NCBI GenBank assembly: GCA_002238925.1
Contig: MPNH01000007.1
Coordinates: 1 to 64,000 of the forward strand
Length of the DNA: 64,000 nt
DNA from: Spirochaetaceae bacterium bin103
Lineage (GTDB): Bacteria; Spirochaetota; Spirochaetia; SZUA-6; Bin103
Direction of reading: 5' to 3'
The translations under genes were made by a program, and so were the position numbers. Of this stretch, positions 34,375 through 43,679 are shown piece after piece; the first letter of the stretch is position 1, and each line of letters starts with the position of its first letter. The notes under the pieces were generated by a model, which saw nothing but the letters and a program-made list of their open reading frames with translations, was not told the DNA's origin and ran no database searches.

Positions 34375-36426
34375 CTACTCGTCCCAGTACCACTGATCGC
34401 CGTTGTAGATCATCCAGAACCGGTAGCCTTGGTAGATCCGTACCCCCGGCTCGGTCGGTGTGTTCTTGAGGGCGGTCTTGAGGATCGTGGGCTTGGGCAT
34501 GTTGCCGATGATGCCGACGTGCCACAGGTTGTCGAGCAGGATCTGGTTGGCGCGCCGCGCCGCCTCCTGGTACTCCGCGGAGCCCATCGGGTACTTCTGC
34601 ACCTCGCCCGACAGCGCGTACCACTCCTTGAGTGCCTCCGGCGGTTCCTCGCCGGCCTCGCCGCCTGAATTCAGCCAAGCCATCCACGCCCGTGCGTACG
34701 GCTGAATGGCGAACGGGTTGGAGTGATAGCCGCTCTCGTTGGTGCCGTCGAGGTTCCAGACGCTGATGTCCAACTCGCCGGCGCGCGAACGCTGCCCCCA
34801 CAGGCTCTGCTCGATCTGCTTGAGTTGCACCTGCAGCCCCACGTCCTCAAAGTAGTCCTTGACCAGTTGCTCGACGTCGCCGCGCGGGCCCTCCATTTCC
34901 ACGTATTCAAGGACGAGTTGCAGGTCGGAGCCATCCGGCAAGGTGCGGAACTCGTCGCCCATCGGCAGGCCGATATCATCGAGCAGCGCGCTCGCCTCTT
35001 CCGGGTCGTACGAAGTGTAGTGAGTCTCCCACGCCGGGTCGAAGAAACTGACGTCGGAGCGCACCGTGGCGGCGCGCGGCGTGGCCAGCCCCTGGAACAC
35101 CGCCTCGTTGATCTCGTCGCGGTTGATCGCCAGCGACAGCGCCTGGCGGAAGCGCAGGTCGCCGAACAGTTCGCGCTTGGCCGGGTCGGGGTGGTTCATG
35201 TTGATCTTGTGATCCACCAGCACCGAGCCGCGCCCGTCGTACCACATGCTCACCCGGTAGCCGCCGCGCTCCTCGTTCTCCTTGTACAACTGGTAGCTCT
35301 CGGTCACCAGGTCCTGCTGCGCGTAGTCCAGCTCTCCCGAGATGGCCGCCAGATTGATTGCCTCCTTGTTTGAAAACAGGATGCGGTCCTGCCGGTCGAT
35401 GTAGGGAAGCTGATTGCCGGCGATGTCGACGCGGTAGTAGTACGGGTTGCGGTTGAAGAACTTGTTGCCGGTGCTGTCCACCTCGCTCATGGTCCACGGA
35501 TCGACGGTGGGCACGTTCACGTCCCAGCGCTGCTGCACCTCGTTGGGATAGATGTACTGGAAGTGGTCGGCCCAGTTGTCGTAGCCGGCCTCGCCGGCAA
35601 CCTTGCCGGCATCGTCGTTGTGCGCGGGGTGAAACTGCTCCAGGTAGTGGCGCGGCGCGAACGGAATGCGGTGATAGGAGCGCCCCTCGAAACCGAGGAA
35701 GGTCACGATGCTCGGGTACGCGCTGGCAAACTGGAACTGCACCGTACCGTCGTCGATCTTGGTTACCTCGACCGGGACGCCGCCGGGCGCCCAGATGCCG
35801 GGAATGGTGGGCGAGATCTCCTCGTTGAGCAGGATGTCGTTGTACCAGAACAGGAAGTCGTCAGCATCGAACGGCGCGCCGTCGCTCCACTTCAGGCCGC
35901 TGCGCAGGTGCACGGTGAGGATGGAGAAGTCGTCGGACAGATCCCACCCCTTGGCGACGTTGGGGATGACCGAGTCGCCGCTCGGGCTCGGCACCACGCG
36001 GAACAGGGGCTGCGTGCGCAGGGTCCACGACTCGGCGCCGCCGGTGGTTGGCGACGTGGCGGACTGCCGCACGCGCCCGCCGTACTTGCCAATGCTGTCG
36101 CGCGGCTCCACGACCATCGGTTCGTCGGGCAACCGCTCGTTGACCGGCGGCAGTTCTCCCGCGGCCACCAGCGCGGCCAGGACAGGTGCTTCGTTGAACG
36201 CCTCGATGCGGTTGCCGGTCTGCGCCTCGTACTCCGCGAGTGTGGCGTAAAACACCACGACGCCCGGATTGGGCACGCCCGGCTGGCTCGCCGCCGTCGC
36301 CGGGGAGGACTCCATGGCGCCGGAATCGGAGTCGGCTTCGGCGTCGCCGCCAGCGAAAAGCATTCCCGATCCTGTGCACAGCGCACAGGCCACGAAAGGT
36401 ATCAGGAGTGATCGGATTCGAAACAT
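34375..36426 (-). CDS. ABC transporter solute-binding protein, family 5 (third set)
   Basis: The 683-residue protein has a signal peptide (RSLLIPFVACALCTGSGMLF) ending AGGDAEADSD, then the family 5 fold with LPPVNERLPDEPMVVEP, VDIAGNQLPYIDRQDRI and FRQALSLAINRDEIN. GGAGG six bases before ATG 36426 sets the start; an upstream open frame extension has no support. The gene is divergent from its two permease genes, unlike the other two sets where all three are co-directional. A CTATA/TATAG inverted repeat lies in the shared upstream region. Confidence 0.9.
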   Translation of the reverse strand: MFRIRSLLIPFVACALCTGSGMLFAGGDAEADSDSGAMESSPATAASQPGVPNPGVVVFYATLAEYEAQTGNRIEAFNEAPVLAALVAAGELPPVNERLPDEPMVVEPRDSIGKYGGRVRQSATSPTTGGAESWTLRTQPLFRVVPSPSGDSVIPNVAKGWDLSDDFSILTVHLRSGLKWSDGAPFDADDFLFWYNDILLNEEISPTIPGIWAPGGVPVEVTKIDDGTVQFQFASAYPSIVTFLGFEGRSYHRIPFAPRHYLEQFHPAHNDDAGKVAGEAGYDNWADHFQYIYPNEVQQRWDVNVPTVDPWTMSEVDSTGNKFFNRNPYYYRVDIAGNQLPYIDRQDRILFSNKEAINLAAISGELDYAQQDLVTESYQLYKENEERGGYRVSMWYDGRGSVLVDHKINMNHPDPAKRELFGDLRFRQALSLAINRDEINEAVFQGLATPRAATVRSDVSFFDPAWETHYTSYDPEEASALLDDIGLPMGDEFRTLPDGSDLQLVLEYVEMEGPRGDVEQLVKDYFEDVGLQVQLKQIEQSLWGQRSRAGELDISVWNLDGTNESGYHSNPFAIQPYARAWMAWLNSGGEAGEEPPEALKEWYALSGEVQKYPMGSAEYQEAARRANQILLDNLWHVGIIGNMPKPTILKTALKNTPTEPGVRIYQGYRFWMIYNGDQWYWDE

Positions 36427-36452
36427 CGGATGCCTCCTTCGGCTTGGGTATG

Positions 36453-36467
36453 CTATAAACCGTATAG
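36453..36467. promoter_or_regulatory. Inverted repeat in the divergent transporter promoter region
   Basis: CTATA (36453-36457) and TATAG (36463-36467) are perfect inverted arms around AACCG, 27 bases upstream of the binding-protein ATG and about 105 bases before the permease start. They may provide -10 sequence for the minus strand or a regulator site. Confidence 0.4.
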
Positions 36468-36572
36468 TAGGTGGTTCACACTGTCCAGGAGCAAGGACCC
36501 GGGCGTGGCGTGACGCAGGCTGCACAATTGCATTGCTTGGCAACCTGCCGGTGACGTTGTAGGAGGTGGTGA

Positions 36573-37574
36573 TTGCCCATGCTCGCACTGTTCGTCCGTC
36601 GCGGCGTGTTCATGCTGCTTACGGTCCTTGCCGTAACCGTGGTCGGTTTCCTGATCATCCAACTGCCGCCGGGCGACTTCCTCACCCTTTACATCCTGGA
36701 GTTGGAGGCCTCCGGTGAGGTGGTTGACGAGGCCACGGTCGACAATCTGCGCCGCCGCTATGGCCTGGACCTGTCACCGTTAGGGCAGTATCTGCGCTGG
36801 CTCGGAAACCTGGTACGCGGCGACTTCGGGCTGTCGTTCGGCTGGAACCGCCCGGTCAGCGAGCTGATCGGCGAACGGCTTGCACTCACCGTCACCATCT
36901 CCCTGCTCACGCTGTTCATCTCCTACCTGCTGGCGATCCCGATCGGAATATACTCTGCCGTGCACCAGTATTCGTTTTCCGACTATGCATTCACGGTGGT
37001 CGGGTTCATGGGGCTGGCGCTGCCGAACTTCCTGTTCGCGCTGATTCTTCTGTACCTGTTCTTCACCGTGTTCGACATCGCCGTGGTGGGGCTGTTCTCG
37101 TCCGAATTCATCAACGAACCGTGGTCGGTGGCGCGGGTGATCGACATGCTCAAGCACCTGCCGGTGCCGCTGCTGGTAATCGGCCTGCAGGGCACCGCCG
37201 GCCTGATACGGGTAATGCGCGGATCGCTGCTGGACGAGCTGCGCAAGCAGTACGTGATCACGGCGCGCGCCAAGGGGCTGGACGAGCGCGCGCTGCTGTT
37301 CCGCTACCCGGTCCGCCTGGCGATCAACCCGATCATCAGCTCGGTGAGCTGGCAACTCCCGCAGATCGTGTCGGGGGCGGTGATCGTGGCGGTGGTGCTC
37401 AACCTGCCGACCCTCGGCCCGCTGCTGCTGCGCGCCCTGCTGACCCAGGACATGTTCCTGGCCGGAACCATCATCGTGATGATCACCATCCTGGCAGTGC
37501 TGGGGGCATTCATCTCCGACATGATGCTGATGTGGGTGGACCCGCGCATCCGCTTCGAGCGCGCCGAGGGTTAG
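36573..37574 (+). CDS. ABC transporter permease, DppB/OppB type (third set)
   Basis: The 333-residue protein starts with an N-terminal helix (VFMLLTVLAVTVVGFLII) and QLPPGDF. It has the coupling loop ARAKGLDERALLFRYPVRLA and ends WVDPRIRFERAEG. TTG 36573 is preferred because AGGAGG ends six bases upstream; ATG 36579 is the alternative at 12 bases. It forms the pore with the DppC-like protein 11 bases downstream. Its binding protein is encoded divergently. Confidence 0.88.
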   Translation: MPMLALFVRRGVFMLLTVLAVTVVGFLIIQLPPGDFLTLYILELEASGEVVDEATVDNLRRRYGLDLSPLGQYLRWLGNLVRGDFGLSFGWNRPVSELIGERLALTVTISLLTLFISYLLAIPIGIYSAVHQYSFSDYAFTVVGFMGLALPNFLFALILLYLFFTVFDIAVVGLFSSEFINEPWSVARVIDMLKHLPVPLLVIGLQGTAGLIRVMRGSLLDELRKQYVITARAKGLDERALLFRYPVRLAINPIISSVSWQLPQIVSGAVIVAVVLNLPTLGPLLLRALLTQDMFLAGTIIVMITILAVLGAFISDMMLMWVDPRIRFERAEG

Positions 37575-37585
37575 CGAGGCTTCAG

Positions 37586-38710
37586 GTGGCAGAGGCGACG
37601 CAGGCGGCCCCGATCACGGGCAACGCACAGGAGCAATACTACCTTTCCTCTCAGACTCAGCTCATGTGGCGAAAGTTCAAGCGCCACAAGCTGGCGATGG
37701 CGGCCGGGCTGCTGCTGGTGCTGTTCTACGTGGCCGCCGCACTGGTGGAGGTGATCGCCCCCTATCGCCCCGACACGCGCTTCACCGAGTACATCTTCAC
37801 CCCGCCGCAGCGGCTGCGTGTGGTCGATCACACCGGCCGCCTGCACCTGCGCCCGTTCGTCTACGGCCTGCAGCGCGAATTGGACATGGACACGCTGGAG
37901 CGGATCTACACCGAGGACCACGCTGTGATCCATCCTCTGCGCCTGTTCGTGCGCGGCGACGAATACCGCATGTGGGGGCTGTTCGACGGCGACGTGCACC
38001 TGGTCGGCGTGGAGAACGGCGTGTACTTCCCGTTCGGGACCGACAAGCTCGGCCGCGACCTGTTCTCGCGTAACCTGTATGCGATCCGCATCTCACTGTC
38101 CATCGGCCTGATCGGGGTTGCGGTCAGCTTCGTGCTCGGCTGCCTGCTCGGCGGTATCTCCGGCTACTACGGCGGGGTGCCGGACCTGATCATCCAGCGC
38201 ATTATCGAGTTCCTGATCTCGATTCCCGTAATTCCATTCTGGATGGGGCTGGCAGCCGCCCTCCCCCACGACTGGCCGTCGCTGCGCATCTACTTCGCCA
38301 TCACCATCATCCTCGGCATCATCGGCTGGTCGCAGTTGGCGCGCGTGGTGCGCGGCAAGCTGATCAGCCTGCGCGAGGAGGACTTCGTGATGGCCGCCAG
38401 CGTGGCCGGGGCAACCAAGGCCAGCATCATCTTCCGCCACCTGCTGCCGTCGTTCATGAGCTACCTGATCGTCAGCCTGACGCTTGCGGTGCCCAACATG
38501 ATCCTCGGCGAGACCGCGCTGAGCTTCCTCGGACTCGGCCTGCAGCCGCCGGTGGTGAGTTGGGGCGTGCTGCTGCAGGACGCCCAGAACCTGCAGTCGT
38601 TGGCCAACCACTCGTGGCTGCTGATCCCGGGACTGTTCGTGGTGGTCAGCGTGCTGGCCTTCAACTTCGTGGGCGACGGCCTGCGCGACGCCGCCGACCC
38701 GTACCGGTAG
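37586..38710 (+). CDS. ABC transporter permease, DppC/OppC type (third set)
   Basis: The 374-residue protein has a first helix near residues 37-57, a periplasmic insertion up to about 150 and the permease core beginning FPFGTDKLGRDLFSRN. The coupling region is REEDFVMAASVAGATKASI and the end NFVGDGLRDAADPYR is common to all three sets. GTG 37586 has GAGG six bases upstream. The insertion segment includes PLRLFVRGDEYRMWG, similar to PIALFVRGDGYRLWD in the second set, so the extra domain is conserved among the three systems. Confidence 0.9.
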   Translation: MAEATQAAPITGNAQEQYYLSSQTQLMWRKFKRHKLAMAAGLLLVLFYVAAALVEVIAPYRPDTRFTEYIFTPPQRLRVVDHTGRLHLRPFVYGLQRELDMDTLERIYTEDHAVIHPLRLFVRGDEYRMWGLFDGDVHLVGVENGVYFPFGTDKLGRDLFSRNLYAIRISLSIGLIGVAVSFVLGCLLGGISGYYGGVPDLIIQRIIEFLISIPVIPFWMGLAAALPHDWPSLRIYFAITIILGIIGWSQLARVVRGKLISLREEDFVMAASVAGATKASIIFRHLLPSFMSYLIVSLTLAVPNMILGETALSFLGLGLQPPVVSWGVLLQDAQNLQSLANHSWLLIPGLFVVVSVLAFNFVGDGLRDAADPYR

Positions 38711-38770
38711 GCCATCCGGTGCGCCGCCGTGGCCGTACATCTGAGGCGGCAGGCAGCAAGGCGGGCCGGA

Positions 38771-39787
38771 TCACGGCTGCCGGTCGAGCCAGGTGCGCAG
38801 GAGGGCGGCCTCGGCGGCGGCGGCGGGGTCGAGTTCGGCCTGGTGGAGCCGGGTGCGGACCACGAATTCGTCCATCTCGTCGGGCGGTGAGTCGCGGTGG
38901 ACGATCTCGTGTACCTTGCGGGCGAAGAAGGTGCCCCAGTCGGGCCGGCGGCCGTCCAGGTCGGTGAAGCCGTACTCCTTTGCGAGCGCCCAGCTCGAGA
39001 ACAGGCGGCCGCTCTTGTTGGCAACGTGCGGGTCGGCGGTGAGCGCCGCCACCGCGCGGCCCACGTAGCAGGGGGTTTCGGACTCGGCGAAGTACGGATC
39101 GGCCTTGATGCCGTCGCGCCAGTTCGCTTCGGTGACGCCGAACGCGTCGAGCACCGCCTCGGAGCGCAGGAACCCGGGCGTGATCGCCAGCGCCGTGACG
39201 CGGTGGGCGTGCAGGTCCGCCGCCATCGCACAAGCCAGGCGGATCACCGCGTTCTTGGCCAGGTCGTAGAACAGGTTGCCACGGTAGCCGAGCGTGTCGC
39301 CGTCGGTCACCTCCACAATGAGGCCGGCGTTGCGTTCGACCATCAGCGGCGCGCCGTGGCGGCTGGTGATGATGTGGCTGTGTACGGCTCTTTCCAGCAT
39401 GGCCAGCCCCTTGGCCGTGGACAGCTCCCAAAAGGGCGCACCCCACTCGGTCAGCTCGTCGCCGCCCCATACGTCGTTCACCAGCACGTCGAGCCGCCCC
39501 TGCTCGGCGCGGACGCGCTCGAACAGCCGTTCGACCTCCGGCTCCACGGTGTGGTCGGTCCGGACGGCGATGCCGCGGCCGCCTTCCGCGGTGACCATGG
39601 CCGACGTCTCGTCGATCGTCTCGGTGCGTCCGGCGGTCGCGGGGCGGCCGCCGTGCACGCTGCGGCCCGTGCAGTAGACGGTCGCCCCTGCCGCCCCGAG
39701 CATGCGGGCGATGCCGCGGCCGGCGCCGCGCGTGGCCCCGGCGACCACGGCAACCTGGCCGGCAAGCGGAAGGTGTGGCCCGTTCAT
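38771..39787 (-). CDS. SDR-family oxidoreductase
   Basis: The 338-residue protein has the cofactor loop AGATRGAGRGIAR near residues 17-29, VLVNDVWGGDEL in place of NNAG, and FYDLAKNAVIRLA where Tyr and Lys form the catalytic YxxxK. The C-terminus is longer than in classical SDRs. NDVWGG and the long C-terminus fit the DHRS1-like subgroup. It overlaps the GH32 gene by four bases (ATGA), so the two are coupled. The physiological substrate is unknown; a sugar derived from the glycosidase is possible. Confidence 0.85.
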   Translation of the reverse strand: MNGPHLPLAGQVAVVAGATRGAGRGIARMLGAAGATVYCTGRSVHGGRPATAGRTETIDETSAMVTAEGGRGIAVRTDHTVEPEVERLFERVRAEQGRLDVLVNDVWGGDELTEWGAPFWELSTAKGLAMLERAVHSHIITSRHGAPLMVERNAGLIVEVTDGDTLGYRGNLFYDLAKNAVIRLACAMAADLHAHRVTALAITPGFLRSEAVLDAFGVTEANWRDGIKADPYFAESETPCYVGRAVAALTADPHVANKSGRLFSSWALAKEYGFTDLDGRRPDWGTFFARKVHEIVHRDSPPDEMDEFVVRTRLHQAELDPAAAAEAALLRTWLDRQP

Positions 39788-41229
39788 CCGCCGGTTCGAG
39801 CCGCCGCCGGTGGCCAGGCCGAGTTCAGTTCGTGGATTGCCAGCGAGACGAGGCGCACGCTCCCGCCCTCGGCGTACAGCTCCAGCGGCATGTCGCAGGC
39901 GGCGGGCAGGAAGCAGAACGATGCCGACACCAGGCCGGCGGCGGCGAATAGCTCCAGCGAGGTGCGGTCCACCAGGAGCTGCAGGCGCAGGCAGCCGTCG
40001 CCGTCGCGGGGCGCCGGGAACGGGTGGCCGAGCCAGGTGAAGCGGGCGGCCGCTACGTCGTAGCGCAGGTCGTGGCCGCGGACGCCGATGCCGAACGCCG
40101 CGGCGTCGCCGGGATCGATCACCGCCTCGACGTGGAACAGGTCCCAGGTGGTGTCCGGCGCCAGGTTGCGGTACTCGGTGGCGATACGGCTCTGCCAGCC
40201 AGGTCCGTGCACATGGTACAGGTCGTGCCGATTCGGGCCGGGGCTGAGCCGGTGCTCCTGCCAGCGCAGCGTGCGCCGGTGCAGGAGTTCCAATTCCTTC
40301 ACCGGCTGCCGGCACAGCCGCAGCCCCTGCGGCGTGGTGCGCAGGGTCAACTCCACCGGAAACGACATCTGGCCGTTGAACGGCATCGCCGGGAAGTGCC
40401 CGTTGCGCATCCACGAGATCTGGATGCGGCGGCCGTCCTCCGTTGGCACGTCGCTCCAGGTCTGCGCGGCGTAGCCGTTGGCACCCAGCTCGCAGCGCAG
40501 CGCCGGTGTCTCCGGCGTGAAGGTGGTTCCGTCGAAGCTGCCCAATCGATACACGCCGGCGGCACCCCAGAATACCCAGCGGGTGTCGCCCGGGTCGCCG
40601 TCCACCGGCAGCTCGAACAGGTCGGGGCATTCACCGGTGTCCGCCACCTCCAGGGCGCACAGATGGCGCCACCGCTTCAGGTCGGGCGAGCCGTACAACG
40701 CGAAGTCGTTGCCGTCCAGGAACAGCGCCATGATCCACTGCCCCGTGGCTGCGTGCCGAATCACCTTGGGGTCGCGGTTTTCGGCGCGCACGTGGCCGAG
40801 TACCGGGTTGCCGGAATAGCGCCGGAAAGTGCGCCCGCGGTCGGTGCTGTAGGCGAGCGCCTGCACGCACGGGGTGGCGCCCGGCTGGTTGGGCCGCGGC
40901 GCGCCGAAGCCGCCGGTGGTATACACCGCCACCAGGGCCCGCTCGCCGCCGCCGGTGAACCCGGCGCTGTCGTCGGTGTCCACCACCGCCGAGCCGGACC
41001 AGATGAAGCCGTACTCGTTCGGCGCGATGGCGGTGTCCAGTTCCCGCCAGTGCACCAGGTCGGCGCTCACCGCGTGCCCCCAGGAGTTGGCGGCGTGGTT
41101 CATGAATCCCGGCGTGTGCTGAAAGAACAGGTGGTATTCGCCGCGGTACCAGACCAGCCCGTTGGGGTCGTTCATCCACGAGTGGCGCGGGCTGAAGTGG
41201 AACTGCGGGCGGTGCAACTCGTCGTACAT
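39784..41229 (-). CDS. Glycoside hydrolase family 32 (invertase/levanase/sucrose-6-phosphate hydrolase-like)
   Basis: The 481-residue protein has the three GH32 acidic motifs: SWMNDPNG near residue 19 (nucleophile Asp), ENRDPKVI near 150 (transition-state Asp) and DTGECPDLF near 205 (acid/base Glu). A C-terminal beta-sandwich follows the propeller. Such enzymes cleave terminal beta-fructosides. No signal peptide is seen, so it acts on imported sugar in the cytosol. AGAGGA seven bases before ATG 41229 supports the start. It is cotranscribed with the downstream SDR. Confidence 0.88.
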   Translation of the reverse strand: MYDELHRPQFHFSPRHSWMNDPNGLVWYRGEYHLFFQHTPGFMNHAANSWGHAVSADLVHWRELDTAIAPNEYGFIWSGSAVVDTDDSAGFTGGGERALVAVYTTGGFGAPRPNQPGATPCVQALAYSTDRGRTFRRYSGNPVLGHVRAENRDPKVIRHAATGQWIMALFLDGNDFALYGSPDLKRWRHLCALEVADTGECPDLFELPVDGDPGDTRWVFWGAAGVYRLGSFDGTTFTPETPALRCELGANGYAAQTWSDVPTEDGRRIQISWMRNGHFPAMPFNGQMSFPVELTLRTTPQGLRLCRQPVKELELLHRRTLRWQEHRLSPGPNRHDLYHVHGPGWQSRIATEYRNLAPDTTWDLFHVEAVIDPGDAAAFGIGVRGHDLRYDVAAARFTWLGHPFPAPRDGDGCLRLQLLVDRTSLELFAAAGLVSASFCFLPAACDMPLELYAEGGSVRLVSLAIHELNSAWPPAAARTGG

Positions 41230-41252
41230 GTCGGAATCCTCTGGTTGGTATG

Positions 41253-41280
41253 TTGACGGGATTTCACCGGCGACTATAAC
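41253..41280 (+). promoter_or_regulatory. Sigma-70-like promoter of the nitroreductase gene
   Basis: TTGACG (41253-41258) and TATAAC (41275-41280) are separated by 16 bases. The predicted start is about six bases before ATG 41293, so the leader would be extremely short. Confidence 0.55.
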
Positions 41281-41292
41281 ATTGCGGCTTAG

Positions 41293-41862
41293 ATGTCGGT
41301 GCTCGAAACCATTGCCGAACGACGTTCGATATTCGATTTCCAGCCCACGGCGGTGCCGCGCGAACGGCTGGAACGCGCCCTGCAGGCGGCCGTATGGGCG
41401 CCCAACCACAAGCTCACCGAGCCGTGGCGCTTCATCGTGGTGGGGCCGGAGGCCAAGGACCGGCTGTGCCAGGTCTACGCGCGCATCAAGCAGGACGACG
41501 TGAAGGCCGACATCGAGCCGCAGGCGCTGCGCGAGATTGGCCGCAAGACGGTCAAGAAGCTGATGAGCAAGCCGACGGTAATGGCGGTGACCTGCGCCGT
41601 ATCGGGCGATCCGTTCCTCGACCGCGAGGACTATGCCGCCACCTGCTGCGCCATCCAGAACATCATGCTGGCCGCCTGGGAAGACGGCATCGGCATGCAG
41701 TGGAGCACCAGCGCCCTGATCGAAGATGCCGAGGCGCTGTCGATCCTGGGCGTCGATCCCGAACGCGAACGGGTGGTCGGCCTGCTGTATGCCGGCTTCG
41801 CCGAGCGGGTGCCGGTCTCCAAGCGCAAGCCGGCCGCCGAAGTCACCACCTGGCTGGACTGA
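41293..41862 (+). CDS. Nitroreductase-family protein
   Basis: The 189-residue protein opens IAERRSIFDFQPTAVP, the FMN-binding start of nitroreductases. It has AVWAPNHKLTEPWRFIVV near residue 33, AATCCAIQNIMLAAWEDGIG in the middle and VGLLYAGFA near the end. Family members use FMN and NAD(P)H to reduce nitro groups, quinones or flavins as dimers. It is divergent from the GH32 gene and has its own promoter with almost no untranslated leader. Confidence 0.85.
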   Translation: MSVLETIAERRSIFDFQPTAVPRERLERALQAAVWAPNHKLTEPWRFIVVGPEAKDRLCQVYARIKQDDVKADIEPQALREIGRKTVKKLMSKPTVMAVTCAVSGDPFLDREDYAATCCAIQNIMLAAWEDGIGMQWSTSALIEDAEALSILGVDPERERVVGLLYAGFAERVPVSKRKPAAEVTTWLD

Positions 41863-41968
41863 ACCGTCCCCCGCCGCACCGCTGCCTAGGCTCGGGAAAC
41901 CGTTAACCGGTGCCGATGCTACATTCATGGACACCTTGTTCGCGCTCCGCCGTGGCGAGCGCATAGTC

Positions 41969-43660
41969 ATGCCCCGGCGGCGTTACCGGTCGTTGCTCGT
42001 CGTTCCCGTACTCGCACTGCTGGCCGGCTGTGGTGGATTGACCTCCGTTCCCACGCCGCCCGCACCGGCTACGGCGCACCTGTACTGGACCGACGCGGGA
42101 ACCAATACGATCCAGCGCGCCAGACTGGACGGCACGCAGGTCGAGAATCTCCTGCCGCACGGCCTGATTGAGCCGTACGGCATAGCGGTGGCCGTGGCCG
42201 GCGGCAAGATCTACTGGAACGACTGGGAGGTGGGAATCCAACGCGCCAACCTGGACGGCTCGGGAATCGAGACCCTGGTGCGCAGCACCCGCACGAACGG
42301 CCTCGCCGTCGATACCGCCGGCGGCAAGGTCTACTGGACCGACTACGGCGCGAACATGATCCGGCGCGCCAACCTGGACGGTTCGGCGGTCGAGGACGTA
42401 GTCATCACTTCCCTGGACAATCCCTACGGCATCGCGCTGGACGTGGCCGGTGGCAAGGTCTACTGGACCGATTCCGGCACCGAGAAGATTCAGCGCGCGA
42501 ACCTGGACGGCTCGCAGGTGGAAGACCTGGTGACCCTCGGCGTGAACAATCCGCGAGGCCTGGCGCTCGACATTGGCAGCGGCAAGATGTACTGGACCGA
42601 CCGCAGCCTGGGCACGATCAAGCGCGCCAACCTGGACGGAAGCGAGTTGGAAGACCTGGTGACTCCGGCGGCGCCGGGAGTGTCGTTCGCCCGTCGCGAC
42701 GGCATAGCGCTGGATGTGGGCGCCGGCAAGATGTACTGGACCAATCAAACGCTGGACAGGATCCAACGGGCCAACCTGGATGGCTCCGACATCGAGGATG
42801 TCACGGACGATGTGGAAGCACCCTATGAAGTCGCGTTGGACGTTGCCGCCGGCAAGATGTATTGGACCGACCTGAACAGGGGAATCCAGCGCGCCAACCT
42901 GGACGGCAGCGGCGCGGAGTTGCTAGTGGCCATGGGCATTTACGATCCGCGCGGCATTGCCGTGGATGGCAGCGGCGGCGCGATCTACGCGGTCGACGCG
43001 TACCCGAGCGAAGCGAAGCCGAACGAGATTCGGCGCTTCAACCTGGACGGCACCGACGGCGAGGTGCTCGCCCTGCTCGGCATGCGCGGCGCCCTGGCGA
43101 TTGCGCTCGATGTGGCCGGCGGCAAGATCTACTGGACCGCCCCCAACCGCGACGATCCCAGGGAAGAAGCCAAAATACAACGCGCCAATCTGGACGGTAC
43201 CGGTGTGGAGGATCTACTGACCGTGGCGGACGGCCTGGTCAGTCCGCAGGGCATCGCCGTGGACGCCGCCGCGCAGCGGCTGTACTGGACCGACCCGGGA
43301 ACGGCCAGCATCCGGTCCGCCAACCTCGACGGCAGCGATGTGCAGGACCTGGTGACCGCCGCCGACGGCCTGGAGAATCCGCAGGGCATCGCCGTCGGCG
43401 GCGGCAAAATCTACTGGACCGACCGGCGCACCGACAAGATCCAGCGCGCCAACCTGGACGGCAGCGGCATCCGCGACCTGGTAACGGTCGGCCTGTCCAA
43501 TCCGCAGGACCTCGCGCTCGATGCCGAGGACGGCAAGCTGTACTGGACCGACTGGGGCACCGACAAGATCCAGCGCGCCAACCTGGACGGCACCGCGGTC
43601 GAGGACGTCGTGAACAGCGGTCTCGTCGATCCCTGGGGAATCGCCCTCCACCGCCGCTGA
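41969..43660 (+). CDS. Lipoprotein with twelve YWTD-type beta-propeller repeats
   Basis: The 563-residue protein starts with a basic region and hydrophobic segment ending LLAGC, a lipobox. The rest is twelve repeats of about 42 residues with the core YWTD, then I-x-RANLDGS, V-EDLV and P-GIALDVAGGK. YWTD repeats form six-bladed propellers, so twelve would make two propellers, as in LDL-receptor-like and some bacterial surface proteins. The function is unknown; ligand binding at the cell surface is likely. ATG 41969 is preferred over ATG 41927 because it gives a standard lipoprotein signal. The repeats are also visible at DNA level. Confidence 0.8.
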   Translation: MPRRRYRSLLVVPVLALLAGCGGLTSVPTPPAPATAHLYWTDAGTNTIQRARLDGTQVENLLPHGLIEPYGIAVAVAGGKIYWNDWEVGIQRANLDGSGIETLVRSTRTNGLAVDTAGGKVYWTDYGANMIRRANLDGSAVEDVVITSLDNPYGIALDVAGGKVYWTDSGTEKIQRANLDGSQVEDLVTLGVNNPRGLALDIGSGKMYWTDRSLGTIKRANLDGSELEDLVTPAAPGVSFARRDGIALDVGAGKMYWTNQTLDRIQRANLDGSDIEDVTDDVEAPYEVALDVAAGKMYWTDLNRGIQRANLDGSGAELLVAMGIYDPRGIAVDGSGGAIYAVDAYPSEAKPNEIRRFNLDGTDGEVLALLGMRGALAIALDVAGGKIYWTAPNRDDPREEAKIQRANLDGTGVEDLLTVADGLVSPQGIAVDAAAQRLYWTDPGTASIRSANLDGSDVQDLVTAADGLENPQGIAVGGGKIYWTDRRTDKIQRANLDGSGIRDLVTVGLSNPQDLALDAEDGKLYWTDWGTDKIQRANLDGTAVEDVVNSGLVDPWGIALHRR

Positions 43661-43679
43661 AATCTGCGCCGCGGGCGCG

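Noticed and set aside
42100-43640. Regularly spaced DNA repeats (GCGCCAACCTGGACGG) considered as a CRISPR-like or tandem array
   Set aside because: They are in frame within a single protein and encode the YWTD propeller repeats; the spacers are homologous, not unique.
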